Assembly (NCBI RefSeq): GCF_015694405.1
Contig: NZ_JADQDB010000006.1
Span: forward strand, 124,001-188,000
Source: Pelagibacterium limicola
GTDB lineage: Bacteria; Pseudomonadota; Alphaproteobacteria; Rhizobiales; Devosiaceae
Direction: 5' to 3'
Length of the DNA: 64,000 nucleotides
Below are positions 7,749 through 16,332 of the stretch, piece by piece. A program made the translations under genes and the position numbers. Position 1 is the first letter of the stretch. The number at the start of each line of letters is the position of its first letter. The notes beneath the pieces are model-generated. The model saw only the letters and a list, made by a program, of their open reading frames with translations. It had not been told where the DNA came from and did no database searches.

Positions 7749-8525
7749 CTACTCACCCGCGGGGGCGAAGCGGTGTTCCGCCAGAGCGGCGGCACGGGCA
7801 GTGGGCTGGATCATTGTCAGAAAGCGGGCCTCGTCGTCCTCGCCGAACATGGCTTCGCGTTCCTCGGGCGTCGACATGAAAAAAGGAAAGCGATCGGCAA
7901 CACGGTCGCGAATTTCGCTGTAACTCGCCGCATAAAGACAGACCGGAAACTTGAGCCCGCCGCCGAGATAGCGCTCTCCCGCCCACTGCTCCGAGCCGAA
8001 AACGCGCTTGTAAAAGGCGGCATGCTCCTGTCGGATCGAGGACAGGCAGTAATCTGGCACGAAATACTCGCAGGCCATGGCCGCAAGCCGCAATGTGAGG
8101 AAGGGGAGAGCCGGAAAGGCGAGCGCTGCATCCCTGTCGGCGGTGAACCGCGATGGATCGATAAAATGCATGCCCCTGTCGAGCATGGGATGCAGGATGT
8201 CGGCATAAGCCGTCATCGAGGGGGAATAGCGGTGCTCGGCAGTCAAGTGGTGCAGGCGGATCGAACTCACCAGCTCGCCGCTGATATAGATCCCGTAGCA
8301 CATGCCATTGGGCACCGAATCCAGCTCGTCGGTTGCGATCTCGTCCTGGTTGGCAGGAATGAAGTCTTCCCGCCTGTACGCATCGTAGCGCAACCGGAAA
8401 ACGGGGTCGTTCAACTCGGCGAGGTTGACCCGCCGGTACTCAACCTGATCGAGAATATCCATGAGAGCCACGGCGAACCTGCTCGTGCCTGCCCCCGAAC
8501 TCCTAGCGGATGGAGTGCTACGCAT
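7749..8525 (-). CDS. FeeM-like N-acyl amino acid synthase (GNAT/acyl-HSL synthase-like fold)
   Basis: The 258-residue protein resembles the FeeM catalytic core, a GNAT-fold relative of LuxI autoinducer synthases. Features include R-L-R-Y-D-A-Y-R-R-E near residues 44-53, S-S-I-R-L-H in the central strand (about 91-96), and a conserved segment around I-D-P-S-R-F. FeeM transfers an acyl chain from acyl-ACP to an amino acid; product identity here is unknown. ATG 8525 has GAGGGGG 7 bases upstream. It leads an operon with the P450, with promoter space 8526-8670. No lux-type regulator is adjacent. Confidence in the fold family is good; the exact reaction is less certain. Confidence 0.75.
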   Translation of the reverse strand: MRSTPSARSSGAGTSRFAVALMDILDQVEYRRVNLAELNDPVFRLRYDAYRREDFIPANQDEIATDELDSVPNGMCYGIYISGELVSSIRLHHLTAEHRYSPSMTAYADILHPMLDRGMHFIDPSRFTADRDAALAFPALPFLTLRLAAMACEYFVPDYCLSSIRQEHAAFYKRVFGSEQWAGERYLGGGLKFPVCLYAASYSEIRDRVADRFPFFMSTPEEREAMFGEDDEARFLTMIQPTARAAALAEHRFAPAGE

Positions 8526-8670
8526 AACAATGCCCCCTCGAAAGCCGAAGGAGACATTAACGAAAATTTAACCATCCGGGAAGCGGAACCGTCCTGACAG
8601 CCCGCCGCGAAACGGCAAAAAGGCAAAACATGGTTAATTGATGCAAATTTGAAGAAGGCCGGTCTCGCGG

Positions 8671-10992
8671 TCAGTCGCGGCCGTTCGTGCCGCCCGACGC
8701 CTGGCGCAGCCCGCGCACCGAAGTCTCCCGCGCCATGCTCGCCATCATCCGCTCGATCTCGTCAGCAGGCATCGGCTTGCCGAAATAATAGCCCTGGACC
8801 TGATCGATATTGGTCTCGCCTTCGATCAGGGCAAGCTGCTCGGCGGTCTCGACGCCCTCCACGGTGAGCACGAGGTCGAGGTCCTTGCCGAGCCGCGCCA
8901 CATTGGCCATCAGCTGCAGCGATCGCGGATTGGACGTGATATCGGCGATGAACGAGCGGTCGATCTTGAGTTTGGTGAAGGGCATCTCGTGGAGATAGGA
9001 AAGCGAGGAATAGCCCGTGCCGAAATCATCGAGCGCAATGCCTATGCCGCGCGCCGCGAGTACGCCCAGACTGCGCGCCGCCGCCTCGCGCTCCTCGATC
9101 AACGCGGTTTCCGTCACTTCGATTTCGAGCCGATGCGGCGCCAGCCCGCTCCCGGCCAGCGCCCCGGCGATCTGGGTGTGCAGCAATTCGGATCGCAAGT
9201 CACGCGCCGAGATGTTGACCGACACCGAAACCGTATCGGGCCATTTGACACACTGGGCGGTCGCGGTTTCGAGCACCCAGCGCGTGATATCGGAAACCAG
9301 ACCCATTTCTTCCGCCAGCCCAATGAACACCGTCGGAGGGATCGGGCCGAGCTCGGCATGGGTCCAGCGCGCGAGCGCCTCGCATCCCACAATCTGACGG
9401 TTATGGAGACTTACAATGGGTTGGTAGGCAAGGCTGAGGTGCCCTAAAGCCAGCGCGTCGGCCAAATCGCTCTTGAGCCGTTGACGATAACGGAACTCGC
9501 CGTCCATTTCCGCCACGAACGCCAGCCATTGCCCCTTGCCGCGCGCCTTGGCGCGATAGAGCGCCAGATCGGCCCGCATGATGAGATCGTCCAGGCTCGC
9601 ATCGGGTTCGGGCGAGCACACAAAGCCGATCGATGCCCTCAAATCGAGCTTTTCCCCGTCGACATCGAAGGACTGGCCGAGCGACTTGAGGATCGAGGAA
9701 GCCTCGGCGGCGGCCGAACCGCTCCCTGCATCAACTGAGCGGTAGATGATGAATTCGTCGCCCCCGAAGCGGCCAAGCTGGCTATGGGGATGCATGACTG
9801 AACGGATGCGGTTTGCGGCCTCGACGAGCACCCGGTCGCCCGCCAGATGGCCCAGCGTGTCGTTGACGTGCTTGAAATCATCGAGATCGACGATCATCAG
9901 AAGCACCGGATCGCCCGAGCCGGCGCGCCTGCGGGCGGCAAGATCGGCTTCCGACTGCTCGGTGAAATGGGCGCGGTTGGGCAGGCTCGTGAGCGCGTCG
10001 AACCGCGCCATGAAATTGATGCGTTCCTGGGCGTGGATGCGCGACGTCACGTTTTCAAGCAGGAGGACAGTGCGGTCGGCCCGCGTAGAGACGGTGACCT
10101 CGCAATGGAAGTCGCCCGAAAGCTTCAATATGATCTTGCCGCCGCGTCCGTGCTCGATCATGGCCAGCAGCCGCTCGGCGGTCGCCCGCGGCAAGGCGCG
10201 CCGCGCAATGGCTTCATCGAGCAGGTCGACGACCGTGCGCCCCACCCACGCACCATCGGAAATGCCGGCAAAAATCTGGCGCGCCTGGTCGTTGACCAGC
10301 GCGATCACCCCGTTTCCATCGAGCATGCAAAGCCCGTGATTCATGGTTTCGAGAGCCGTGTCGAGCTGATCGGCCAGCCGGGAGGCTTCGACGCGCCCGT
10401 GGACGGCATTGAGCAGGTTGTTCCGCACGTCGGCACCGAGCGAGCGAAAACTGATCAGCATGGGCAAAACAAGGCTGGCCAGCAGGATATAATAGGGATC
10501 GCCCTTGAGAATCAGCCCCAGCACCATGGGCCCGCCCATGCCCATCAGTTGCACCGTCATCAGCTTGTCTATGCCGTAATTGCGTGTGACGATCCCAACC
10601 ATTGCGGCCACGTTGACAGCGATGGCAACGAGCCGGGCAAAGTCGTCCTCGACAAAAACGATCGAGGAGAATACCCAGCTGCCATAGGCAGCGGCGGCGA
10701 AATAACCAAAGAACAGTGCCCGTTTTTCCCAGAACTGCGCCGCCTGAAGGTCGGTCGCACCGATCTGAACGCGGGCAAACTTGCGCATGTTGTAGTCACG
10801 GGTCACCAGCAGCACCGCCAGAATTGCCGCATGGACCAAAAGCAGGATCGAATCCGCGCGGAATCCGGCTGCCGCCGCGCCAACCACGCTGGCAAGGGTG
10901 CCAAAAAACATGGCACGACGGTCCTTGTAGAGGGAGGCAACGATCGACACATAGTCGATGGTCGGCAGCATTTTGCTGGTCTTATACGGCAT
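8671..10992 (-). CDS. Membrane-bound PAS-GGDEF-EAL protein (c-di-GMP turnover)
   Basis: The 773-residue protein starts with about six membrane helices (about 25-190), then a PAS-like region (about 210-320), a GGDEF domain with intact R-F-G-G-D-E-F (GGDEF at 410-414) and an EAL domain with intact E-A-L (538-540) and D-D-F-G-T-G-Y-S-S. Both active sites look complete, so it may make and break cyclic di-GMP or use one domain as a regulator. I place the start at ATG 10992, after which the first membrane segment follows naturally; AGGAA lies 11 bases upstream. It is transcribed alone and diverges from the pterin dehydratase gene. The sensed signal is unknown. Confidence 0.9.
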   Translation of the reverse strand: MPYKTSKMLPTIDYVSIVASLYKDRRAMFFGTLASVVGAAAAGFRADSILLLVHAAILAVLLVTRDYNMRKFARVQIGATDLQAAQFWEKRALFFGYFAAAAYGSWVFSSIVFVEDDFARLVAIAVNVAAMVGIVTRNYGIDKLMTVQLMGMGGPMVLGLILKGDPYYILLASLVLPMLISFRSLGADVRNNLLNAVHGRVEASRLADQLDTALETMNHGLCMLDGNGVIALVNDQARQIFAGISDGAWVGRTVVDLLDEAIARRALPRATAERLLAMIEHGRGGKIILKLSGDFHCEVTVSTRADRTVLLLENVTSRIHAQERINFMARFDALTSLPNRAHFTEQSEADLAARRRAGSGDPVLLMIVDLDDFKHVNDTLGHLAGDRVLVEAANRIRSVMHPHSQLGRFGGDEFIIYRSVDAGSGSAAAEASSILKSLGQSFDVDGEKLDLRASIGFVCSPEPDASLDDLIMRADLALYRAKARGKGQWLAFVAEMDGEFRYRQRLKSDLADALALGHLSLAYQPIVSLHNRQIVGCEALARWTHAELGPIPPTVFIGLAEEMGLVSDITRWVLETATAQCVKWPDTVSVSVNISARDLRSELLHTQIAGALAGSGLAPHRLEIEVTETALIEEREAAARSLGVLAARGIGIALDDFGTGYSSLSYLHEMPFTKLKIDRSFIADITSNPRSLQLMANVARLGKDLDLVLTVEGVETAEQLALIEGETNIDQVQGYYFGKPMPADEIERMMASMARETSVRGLRQASGGTNGRD

Positions 10993-11202
10993 TTTTACGT
11001 CGGTTCCTGCGCGCCAAACGGTCGACGCGCCTCTGCTTGTAACCAATTTGCATTCGACACTGGTGCAATTTGGTTAAGTTTGCGGCGGCATTCCGCTGCG
11101 TGGTAAAAAGGTGGTGTAAGTTTACGCGTAAATTGCGCGGGGTGCGCCAATCGCGCAACCCTTCCCCCCTCGCAAGCGTTGCTTTCCGAAAAGGACCGGC
11201 CA

Positions 11203-11484
11203 ATGACGCGTCTTGACACCGATACGATCGAATCTGCGCTTGAAAGCCTTGATGGATGGCGCAACAAGGACAGCGATGCGATCGTCCGAGCCTTCAAGTT
11301 CAAGGACTTTTCGGCGGCGTTCGGCTTCATGAGCCGTGTCGCGCTCCTGGCGGAAGCCGCCAATCATCATCCGGACTGGTCCAACAGCTACAACCGCGTG
11401 GACATCGCGCTCTCGACCCACGACGCCGGCGGGATCACGCAAAAGGACCTCGATCTGGCCCGGGCGATCAACGCTCTCCTCTAG
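11203..11484 (+). CDS. phhB: 4a-hydroxytetrahydrobiopterin dehydratase (pterin carbinolamine dehydratase)
   Basis: The 93-residue product has the family size and the core N-H-H-P-D-W near residues 53-58, with further conserved residues in the W-R-N-K-D strand and the S-T-H-D-A-G-G-I-T loop. It dehydrates the 4a-carbinolamine formed by pterin-dependent hydroxylases, recycling the cofactor. No phenylalanine hydroxylase is in the window. ATG 11203 has AAGGA 7 bases before it, better than the upstream ATG 11179. Its 3' end overlaps the convergent membrane-protein gene by 17 bases. Confidence 0.92.
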   Translation: MTRLDTDTIESALESLDGWRNKDSDAIVRAFKFKDFSAAFGFMSRVALLAEAANHHPDWSNSYNRVDIALSTHDAGGITQKDLDLARAINALL

Positions 11485-12058
11485 CGGCTTTTCCACTGAA
11501 CTTGCCAATGCCGATAACGGCCAGCGTGAGCGCAGTCGCCACCCCGGCAGCACGATGGAGCCAGAACGTGTCGTAAGCGACAAGGCGTGCGATATGGATC
11601 AGCGCAAGTGCACCAAAGACCACAGCAAGTGGCCGCATCCCCGGCCGATCGCGGTAATGGAGGCCCAGAGCGAGAAGGCCGCCAGCCATGAAGGCCAGCG
11701 CCAGTAGGTAAAAAGGCGTCCAGACCATCGCCCCATAGGTAATTTCCCCCGCCGCGATGGCGCCGAGGACCCCGGACGTGAGTGTAATGATCAGCACCAT
11801 CGCAAACGACATGGCGCCAAACGAAAAAAGCACGATTCCCACCCGGCCGGTCCGCGCCAGCCCGGTTTCGTTCTTGAGCGCGAAGATACCGGCGGCAAGA
11901 ACACAAAGCGCAATCGTGCCGAGCGTGCCGTCGAAGACCCCGATTCCACCGGCGGCGAGAGCGAACGCCTCGGCGACCAGCCAGCCTCCGGCGCCGGCGA
12001 TGAGCAAAAACAGTAGCACTATTCCCCTACCCGGTTCCTTAGCATTCGGGGAAAGCAA
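11468..12058 (-). CDS. Unknown multi-pass membrane protein
   Basis: I do not recognise the family. The 196-residue product is almost entirely hydrophobic with about six membrane helices, and has short charged loops (K-N-E-T-G, H-Y-R-D-R-P) and a basic C-terminal tail. TTG at 12058 has AGGGGA 7 bases upstream; an internal GTG after another AGGGGA (about 12020) is an alternative. The gene stands alone, divergent from the TerB-fold gene and overlapping the convergent pterin dehydratase gene by 17 bases. Confidence 0.7.
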   Translation of the reverse strand: MLSPNAKEPGRGIVLLFLLIAGAGGWLVAEAFALAAGGIGVFDGTLGTIALCVLAAGIFALKNETGLARTGRVGIVLFSFGAMSFAMVLIITLTSGVLGAIAAGEITYGAMVWTPFYLLALAFMAGGLLALGLHYRDRPGMRPLAVVFGALALIHIARLVAYDTFWLHRAAGVATALTLAVIGIGKFSGKAARGER

Positions 12059-12314
12059 AGAGGCTTCCCCTGAAAAGCGACAAATCGAGGATTTTCGCTT
12101 GGCCCTCCCGATACGCTTTTGCCTCGCGCTTGCAAAGGGGTGGTCCCCCGGACGTTGCGCGATTCCTGTGACCCGTTCTCAACAGCGCCGCTTCAATCCT
12201 GCGAGCGGCGCCCCGATATCGGCGCGCCGGCCTTGCCCCTTGTTGGGCGCCTCGCTTAGATCGAGCCATCGGGGCGTTTGCCGTTCCAAGCCACGAAGGA
12301 CTGAGTGAAGGCCA

Positions 12315-12779
12315 ATGTTTGACGCAATTGCCAAACTTTTCGGCGCCGGCGCCACTCCCGCCAACGCACCGATAGAACCGCGTCTTGCGGTAGCGGCGCT
12401 GCTGGTTCATCTGGCGACAGTCGACGGCTCGGCCAAGCCCGAGGAGCTGCGCACCATCTCCTTTGCACTCAAGGACCATTACGGGCTAAGCGACACCGAA
12501 GTGGCCAAGCTGGTCCAGGAAGCCAAGCGCAAGGACCGCGAGGCCGTCGACTTCTACCAGTTTACCTCCCGGCTGGCCCGGCTCGAAAGCAACGAGAAGA
12601 TCGCCATTATCCGCATGATGTGGCAGGTTGTCTTCGCCGACGACACGAACCATGAACTCGAGGACAACATGGTCTGGCGGGTCGCCGAACTGATCGGTGT
12701 TTCCGCGCGCGAGCGCACCGTGTTGCGCAATCAAATCCGCAAGAGCGGCGCGCAGGACCTCGAGACTCACCGGGATTGA
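12315..12779 (+). CDS. TerB-fold (tellurite resistance TerB family) protein
   Basis: The 154-residue product is a helical TerB-like domain: the D-G-S-A-K-P-E-E segment (about 37-44) and a second acidic loop F-A-D-D-T-N-H-E-L-E (about 106-115) match the paired metal-binding helices of TerB. The family name comes from tellurite plasmids, but single chromosomal copies like this are widespread and their role is unclear; no other ter gene is nearby. GAAGG precedes ATG 12315. It stands alone between divergent and downstream regions. Confidence 0.85.
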   Translation: MFDAIAKLFGAGATPANAPIEPRLAVAALLVHLATVDGSAKPEELRTISFALKDHYGLSDTEVAKLVQEAKRKDREAVDFYQFTSRLARLESNEKIAIIRMMWQVVFADDTNHELEDNMVWRVAELIGVSARERTVLRNQIRKSGAQDLETHRD

Positions 12780-12910
12780 GCGACGGCTTGCCTTGCATTT
12801 TGCAATTGCACCCGTTGCAAAATGCCAAAGCCCCCAGCAACCATCCTGCGCCGTGGCACAACATCTGGACCCGCGCCTCCCTCCATCGCCAGATATAGGC
12901 CTGTCTATCC

Positions 12911-12928
12911 TTGGCACGCTTCGTGCAT
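12911..12928 (+). promoter_or_regulatory. Sigma-54-like -24/-12 promoter element
   Basis: TTGGCACG is followed by CTTC and GTGCA: GG (12913-12914) and GC (12925-12926) are exactly 10 bases apart as in the -24/-12 consensus, with one mismatch (GTGC for TTGC). Transcription would start near 12938. A sigma-70 reading (TTGGCA as -35) is also possible. Confidence 0.35.
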
Positions 12929-12937
12929 TCCACTTAC

Positions 12938-13017
12938 GTGTCCGGATCTTTGTGTGTTGCGTACCGGATGACCTATTGACGGCCCGCTCCCGCGTTTTCC
13001 GGGACGGGCCTTTTTCT
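12938..13017 (+). ncRNA. Candidate small RNA of about 80 nt
   Basis: Between a promoter-like element and a strong intrinsic terminator lies an 80-base stretch with no reading frame of note. A first weak stem (TCCGG 12941-12945 with CCGGA 12964-12968, 18-base loop) precedes the terminator hairpin. The arrangement promoter, short structured transcript, terminator, in a 334-base gap between two plus-strand genes, is the usual form of an sRNA gene. It could also be the 3' untranslated region of the TerB-fold gene. No match to a known sRNA was recognised. Confidence 0.35.
12981..13017 (+). terminator. Intrinsic terminator
   Basis: GGCCCG-c-TCCC at 12981-12991 pairs with GGGA-CGGGCC at 13001-13010, followed by TTTTTCTT. 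It would end transcription from the TerB-fold gene or the candidate sRNA and insulate yggT. Confidence 0.85.
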
Positions 13018-13113
13018 TGGCCGCCGTATCCAGCCTTGCCCTTGGGCCGTGGAAACCTTAATTAGAGCGTCAAGACGGCCGAGGCCGCCGTTGGCAGAAA
13101 AGGATTGTGGGAC

Positions 13114-13419
13114 ATGCTGTTGGGGCTTTTGCAGTTTATCGACCTTGTTTTCAACGTGGTCATCTTCATCATCATTGCCCAGGTCATCGTGAGTTGGCTT
13201 CTGGCCTTCAACATTCTCAATATGTCGAACCAGTTCGTCGCCACCATCGCCAACGCGCTGTACCAGATCACCGATCCGCTCCTGCGGCCGCTGCGCGCAT
13301 TCATACCTAATTTCGGCGGGCTCGATATCTCCCCGATCGTCCTGTTTCTCGCCATCTATTTCATCAGGCTCGTCATACTCTACCCCTTGATGCGCCAGGT
13401 TGTTGTGGGTGGCCTCTAG
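13114..13419 (+). CDS. YggT family membrane protein
   Basis: The 101-residue protein has the two hydrophobic hairpins of the YggT family, with the conserved S-W-L-L segment near 27-30 and I-T-D-P-L-L-R-P-L-R near 54-63, then G-G-L-D-I-S-P-I. The family is linked to membrane or envelope homeostasis and, in plastids, to cytochrome b6f assembly; its bacterial role is not settled. ATG 13114 has AAGGA 9 bases upstream, while TTG 13105 abuts it. It overlaps the DUF167 gene that follows, the usual yggT-yggU pair. Confidence 0.88.
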   Translation: MLLGLLQFIDLVFNVVIFIIIAQVIVSWLLAFNILNMSNQFVATIANALYQITDPLLRPLRAFIPNFGGLDISPIVLFLAIYFIRLVILYPLMRQVVVGGL

Positions 13420-13748
13420 GCAACCGCACCGTCCCTGGCGGCGCGCTAGTTGCCGTTCGCGTCACGCCCAATGCCAGTCGCGATGCCATAGAGGGTGTCG
13501 TCGCCCTCGGCGATGGCCAAATCGTTCTCAAAGTGCGCGTCGCCGCCCAACCGGAAGGCGGTCGCGCCAACAGCGCGGTCATCGCGTTGCTTTCCAGGGT
13601 TACGGGCCTCCCCAAGTCGTCCTTTACGGTCAAGTCGGGCACAACAGCCCGCACCAAATCGATTCTCCTCACCGCTGGCCCCCAGGCGGCGGCCGCGGCG
13701 GGCGGCCATATCGAAGCTTTGCTTCGCTCACAATTGGGTCAGGAATAA
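13409..13748 (+). CDS. DUF167 (YggU family) protein, reading frame broken near the 5' end
   Basis: The DUF167 core (V-A-V-R-V-T-P-N-A-S-R-D-A-I-E-G through G-T-T-A-R-T-K) is read from about 13437 to the stop at 13746-13748. Upstream in this frame there is no ATG, GTG or TTG back into yggT. A plausible N-terminus (GTG 13409, giving A-S-R-Q-P-H-R-P-W) is in another frame; joining it to the core needs loss of one base in the GC run 13434-13445. So the gene is either frameshifted, uses an unusual start, or holds a sequencing error. DUF167 proteins are small, conserved and of unknown function. It follows yggT with an 11-base overlap, the expected arrangement. Confidence 0.6.
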
Positions 13749-14011
13749 TGACGCGTTTTATTTTCGCGGAATCAAAGCATTAGCCGAATAAGCGGCAACA
13801 TTACTGTCCAAATCGAGCGCGACAGAAACCCCATTGCTTTCAATACTTTGTTCCGCCTATCCTCGACGCCGTTGCCATCGGGGCCAAATGGGATCGCAAG
13901 CGGAAGAGGACCGCCGGCGAACCACCCGGATGGAAAGGGAACTGACCGGTCGGGCCTGAAGGAAAATTTGCTTCCCGCGCCTACCGGACCACAGTGTGAG
14001 GGGAAAGAATC

Positions 14012-16144
14012 ATGACTTTGGCCTTATGGCTGATCGTAGTTTGCGGCGTGCTTTCGATTGTCTACGGCATCGTGACCACGCGCACGCTTCTTGCTGCCGA
14101 TGCGGGAACGACCCGGATGCAGGAAATCGCGGGCGCCGTGCGGGAGGGCGCCACCGCCTATCTCAAGCGCCAATACACCACTATCGCCATTGTCGGCGTG
14201 GTGATTCTCGTCGTTGCCTGGTGGCTTCTGGGAATTTACGCGGCGATCGGTTTTCTGATCGGCGCCGTGCTCTCGGGTACCGCCGGATTCATCGGAATGC
14301 ACGTATCGGTAAGGGCCAATGTCCGCGTGGCGCAGGCCGCGACCACCTCGCTGGCCGGCGGCCTCGATCTCGCCTTCAAGTCCGGCGCCGTGACCGGACT
14401 TCTGGTGGCGGGCCTCGGACTTCTGGGCGTTGCGCTTTATTTCATGATCCTGACGGGCCTCGGTTTCGCCGCGACCGACCGCGTTGTGGTCGATGCGCTC
14501 GTTGCGCTCGGCTTCGGCGCTTCGCTCATTTCCATTTTCGCCCGACTTGGCGGTGGTATCTTCACCAAGGGCGCCGACGTGGGCGGCGACATGGTGGGCA
14601 AGGTCGAAGCCGGGATACCCGAGGATGACCCGCGCAACCCTGCAACCATAGCGGACAATGTGGGCGACAATGTCGGCGATTGCGCCGGCATGGCTGCCGA
14701 TCTTTTCGAAACTTATGTCGTGACGATCGTGGCAACCATGGTGCTCGCCGCGATCATCCTGCCCGAAAGCCTCAAGCTCGCCGGCATGGTGCTCCCGCTT
14801 GCCATTGGGGGCGCGTGCGTCCTGACCTCGATCGCCGGAACCTATTTCGTGAAGCTCGGCGCCTCGGGCAACATCATGGGTGCGCTCTACCGGGGCGTGA
14901 TTGCCACGGGCGTGCTTTCGCTGATTGCACTTCTGCCCGTCATCTGGTGGGTGTTTGGCGGACTCGACACCCCGATCGCGGTGGGCGGCACGACCTTCAC
15001 GCCGCTTGCCCTCTATTTCTGCGGCGTTGCGGGACTGGTCATCACCGGCCTCATCATCTGGATCACCGAATATTACACGGGCACCGGTTACCGGCCGGTC
15101 AGATCCATTGCCGAGGCCTCGATCACCGGCCATGGCACCAACGTCATCCAGGGCCTGGCAGTTTCGCTCGAATCAACCGCGTTGCCGGCCCTCGTCATCA
15201 TCGGTGGGATCATCGTCACCTATTCGCTGGCGGGGCTCTTCGGCATTGGCGTCGCCGTCGTCACCATGCTGGCGCTGGCCGGCATGATCGTCGCCCTCGA
15301 TGCCTTCGGGCCGGTCACCGACAATGCCGGGGGCATCGCCGAAATGGCGGGCCTGCCCGATGACGTGCGCAGGAACACCGATGCGCTCGATGCCGTGGGC
15401 AACACCACCAAGGCCGTGACAAAGGGCTATGCCATCGGCTCGGCGGGCCTCGGCGCGCTGGTGCTCTTTGCAGCCTATACGCAGGACCTCTCCTACTTCA
15501 TCTCGACGGCCAGCCCGGGCGATTTCTATTACGGCGTCGGCGAGGTGAGCTTCTCGCTTGCCGATCCTTACGTCGTCGTCGGACTTCTGTTCGGTGGGCT
15601 TCTGCCCTTCCTGTTCGGCGGCATGTCGATGACCGCCGTGGGGCGCGCCGCCCAATCGGTGGTCGTCGAGGTCCGTCGTCAGTTCAAGGAGAGGCCCGGC
15701 ATCATGGAGGGCACCGAAAAGCCCGATTATGGCCGAGCCGTCGACATGCTGACCAAGGCGGCGATCAAGGAAATGATCGTGCCATCGCTGCTTCCCGTCC
15801 TCTCGCCTATCGTCGTTTTCGTCGCGATCTTCCTCATCGCAGGCAAGGCGGCGGCCTTTGCGTCCCTGGGCGCCATGCTTCTGGGCGTCATCGTCACCGG
15901 TCTCTACGTCGCTATCTCGATGACGGCAGGTGGCGGCGCCTGGGACAATGCCAAAAAGAGCTTCGAGGACGGGTTCACCGATTCGACGGGCCAGGTGCAT
16001 TTGAAGGGGTCCGACGCGCACAAGGCTTCGGTCACGGGCGACACGGTGGGTGATCCTTATAAGGATACCGCCGGTCCAGCCGTCAACCCGATGATCAAGA
16101 TCACCAACATCATGGCGCTGCTGTTGCTTGCCGTGCTGCACTGA
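14012..16144 (+). CDS. hppA: K+-insensitive proton-translocating pyrophosphatase
   Basis: The 710-residue, about 16-helix membrane protein uses pyrophosphate hydrolysis to pump protons. Catalytic acidic loops are intact: [14 protein letters not shown] near residues 183-196 and [16 protein letters not shown] near 217-232. The [10 protein letters not shown] segment near 467-476 has lysine where K+-dependent enzymes have alanine, which marks the K+-insensitive class. The start has AGGGGAAA upstream. It is transcribed alone and ends in a strong terminator. Confidence 0.96.
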   Translation: MTLALWLIVVCGVLSIVYGIVTTRTLLAADAGTTRMQEIAGAVREGATAYLKRQYTTIAIVGVVILVVAWWLLGIYAAIGFLIGAVLSGTAGFIGMHVSVRANVRVAQAATTSLAGGLDLAFKSGAVTGLLVAGLGLLGVALYFMILTGLGFAATDRVVVDALVALGFGASLISIFARLGGGIFTKGADVGGDMVGKVEAGIPEDDPRNPATIADNVGDNVGDCAGMAADLFETYVVTIVATMVLAAIILPESLKLAGMVLPLAIGGACVLTSIAGTYFVKLGASGNIMGALYRGVIATGVLSLIALLPVIWWVFGGLDTPIAVGGTTFTPLALYFCGVAGLVITGLIIWITEYYTGTGYRPVRSIAEASITGHGTNVIQGLAVSLESTALPALVIIGGIIVTYSLAGLFGIGVAVVTMLALAGMIVALDAFGPVTDNAGGIAEMAGLPDDVRRNTDALDAVGNTTKAVTKGYAIGSAGLGALVLFAAYTQDLSYFISTASPGDFYYGVGEVSFSLADPYVVVGLLFGGLLPFLFGGMSMTAVGRAAQSVVVEVRRQFKERPGIMEGTEKPDYGRAVDMLTKAAIKEMIVPSLLPVLSPIVVFVAIFLIAGKAAAFASLGAMLLGVIVTGLYVAISMTAGGGAWDNAKKSFEDGFTDSTGQVHLKGSDAHKASVTGDTVGDPYKDTAGPAVNPMIKITNIMALLLLAVLH

Positions 16145-16174
16145 TCAGCGCCGGGCGCCGCAAGTCTCTCAAGA

Positions 16175-16203
16175 GGCCGGATCTTCCGATCCGGCCTTTT
16201 TTC
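16175..16203 (+). terminator. Intrinsic terminator of hppA
   Basis: GGCCGGATC (16175-16183) and GATCCGGCC (16188-16196) form a 9-bp stem with a TTCC loop, followed by six T. Confidence 0.92.
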
Positions 16204-16332
16204 TTCCCGAAAGGTCAGCTCACCTGACGGATACTAATGTCTATGTCCTTGAAACTAAAAGGGGATGTTGGACTTTGCCGCTGAGCGGGATAAGGTCGCA
16301 ACAGCCCGTTTCGACAAGAAGAGGCCACATCC

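Noticed and set aside
7104-8597. Long plus-strand frame of 497 codons
   Set aside because: It is antisense to the P450 and FeeM-like genes and is an effect of GC-rich codon use.
12315-12779. Tellurite resistance as the role of the TerB-fold gene
   Set aside because: No other ter genes are present and single TerB-fold proteins are common without such a role.
14024-15133. Long minus-strand frame inside hppA
   Set aside because: Composition is charged and repetitive, with no family features; hppA on the other strand is certain.
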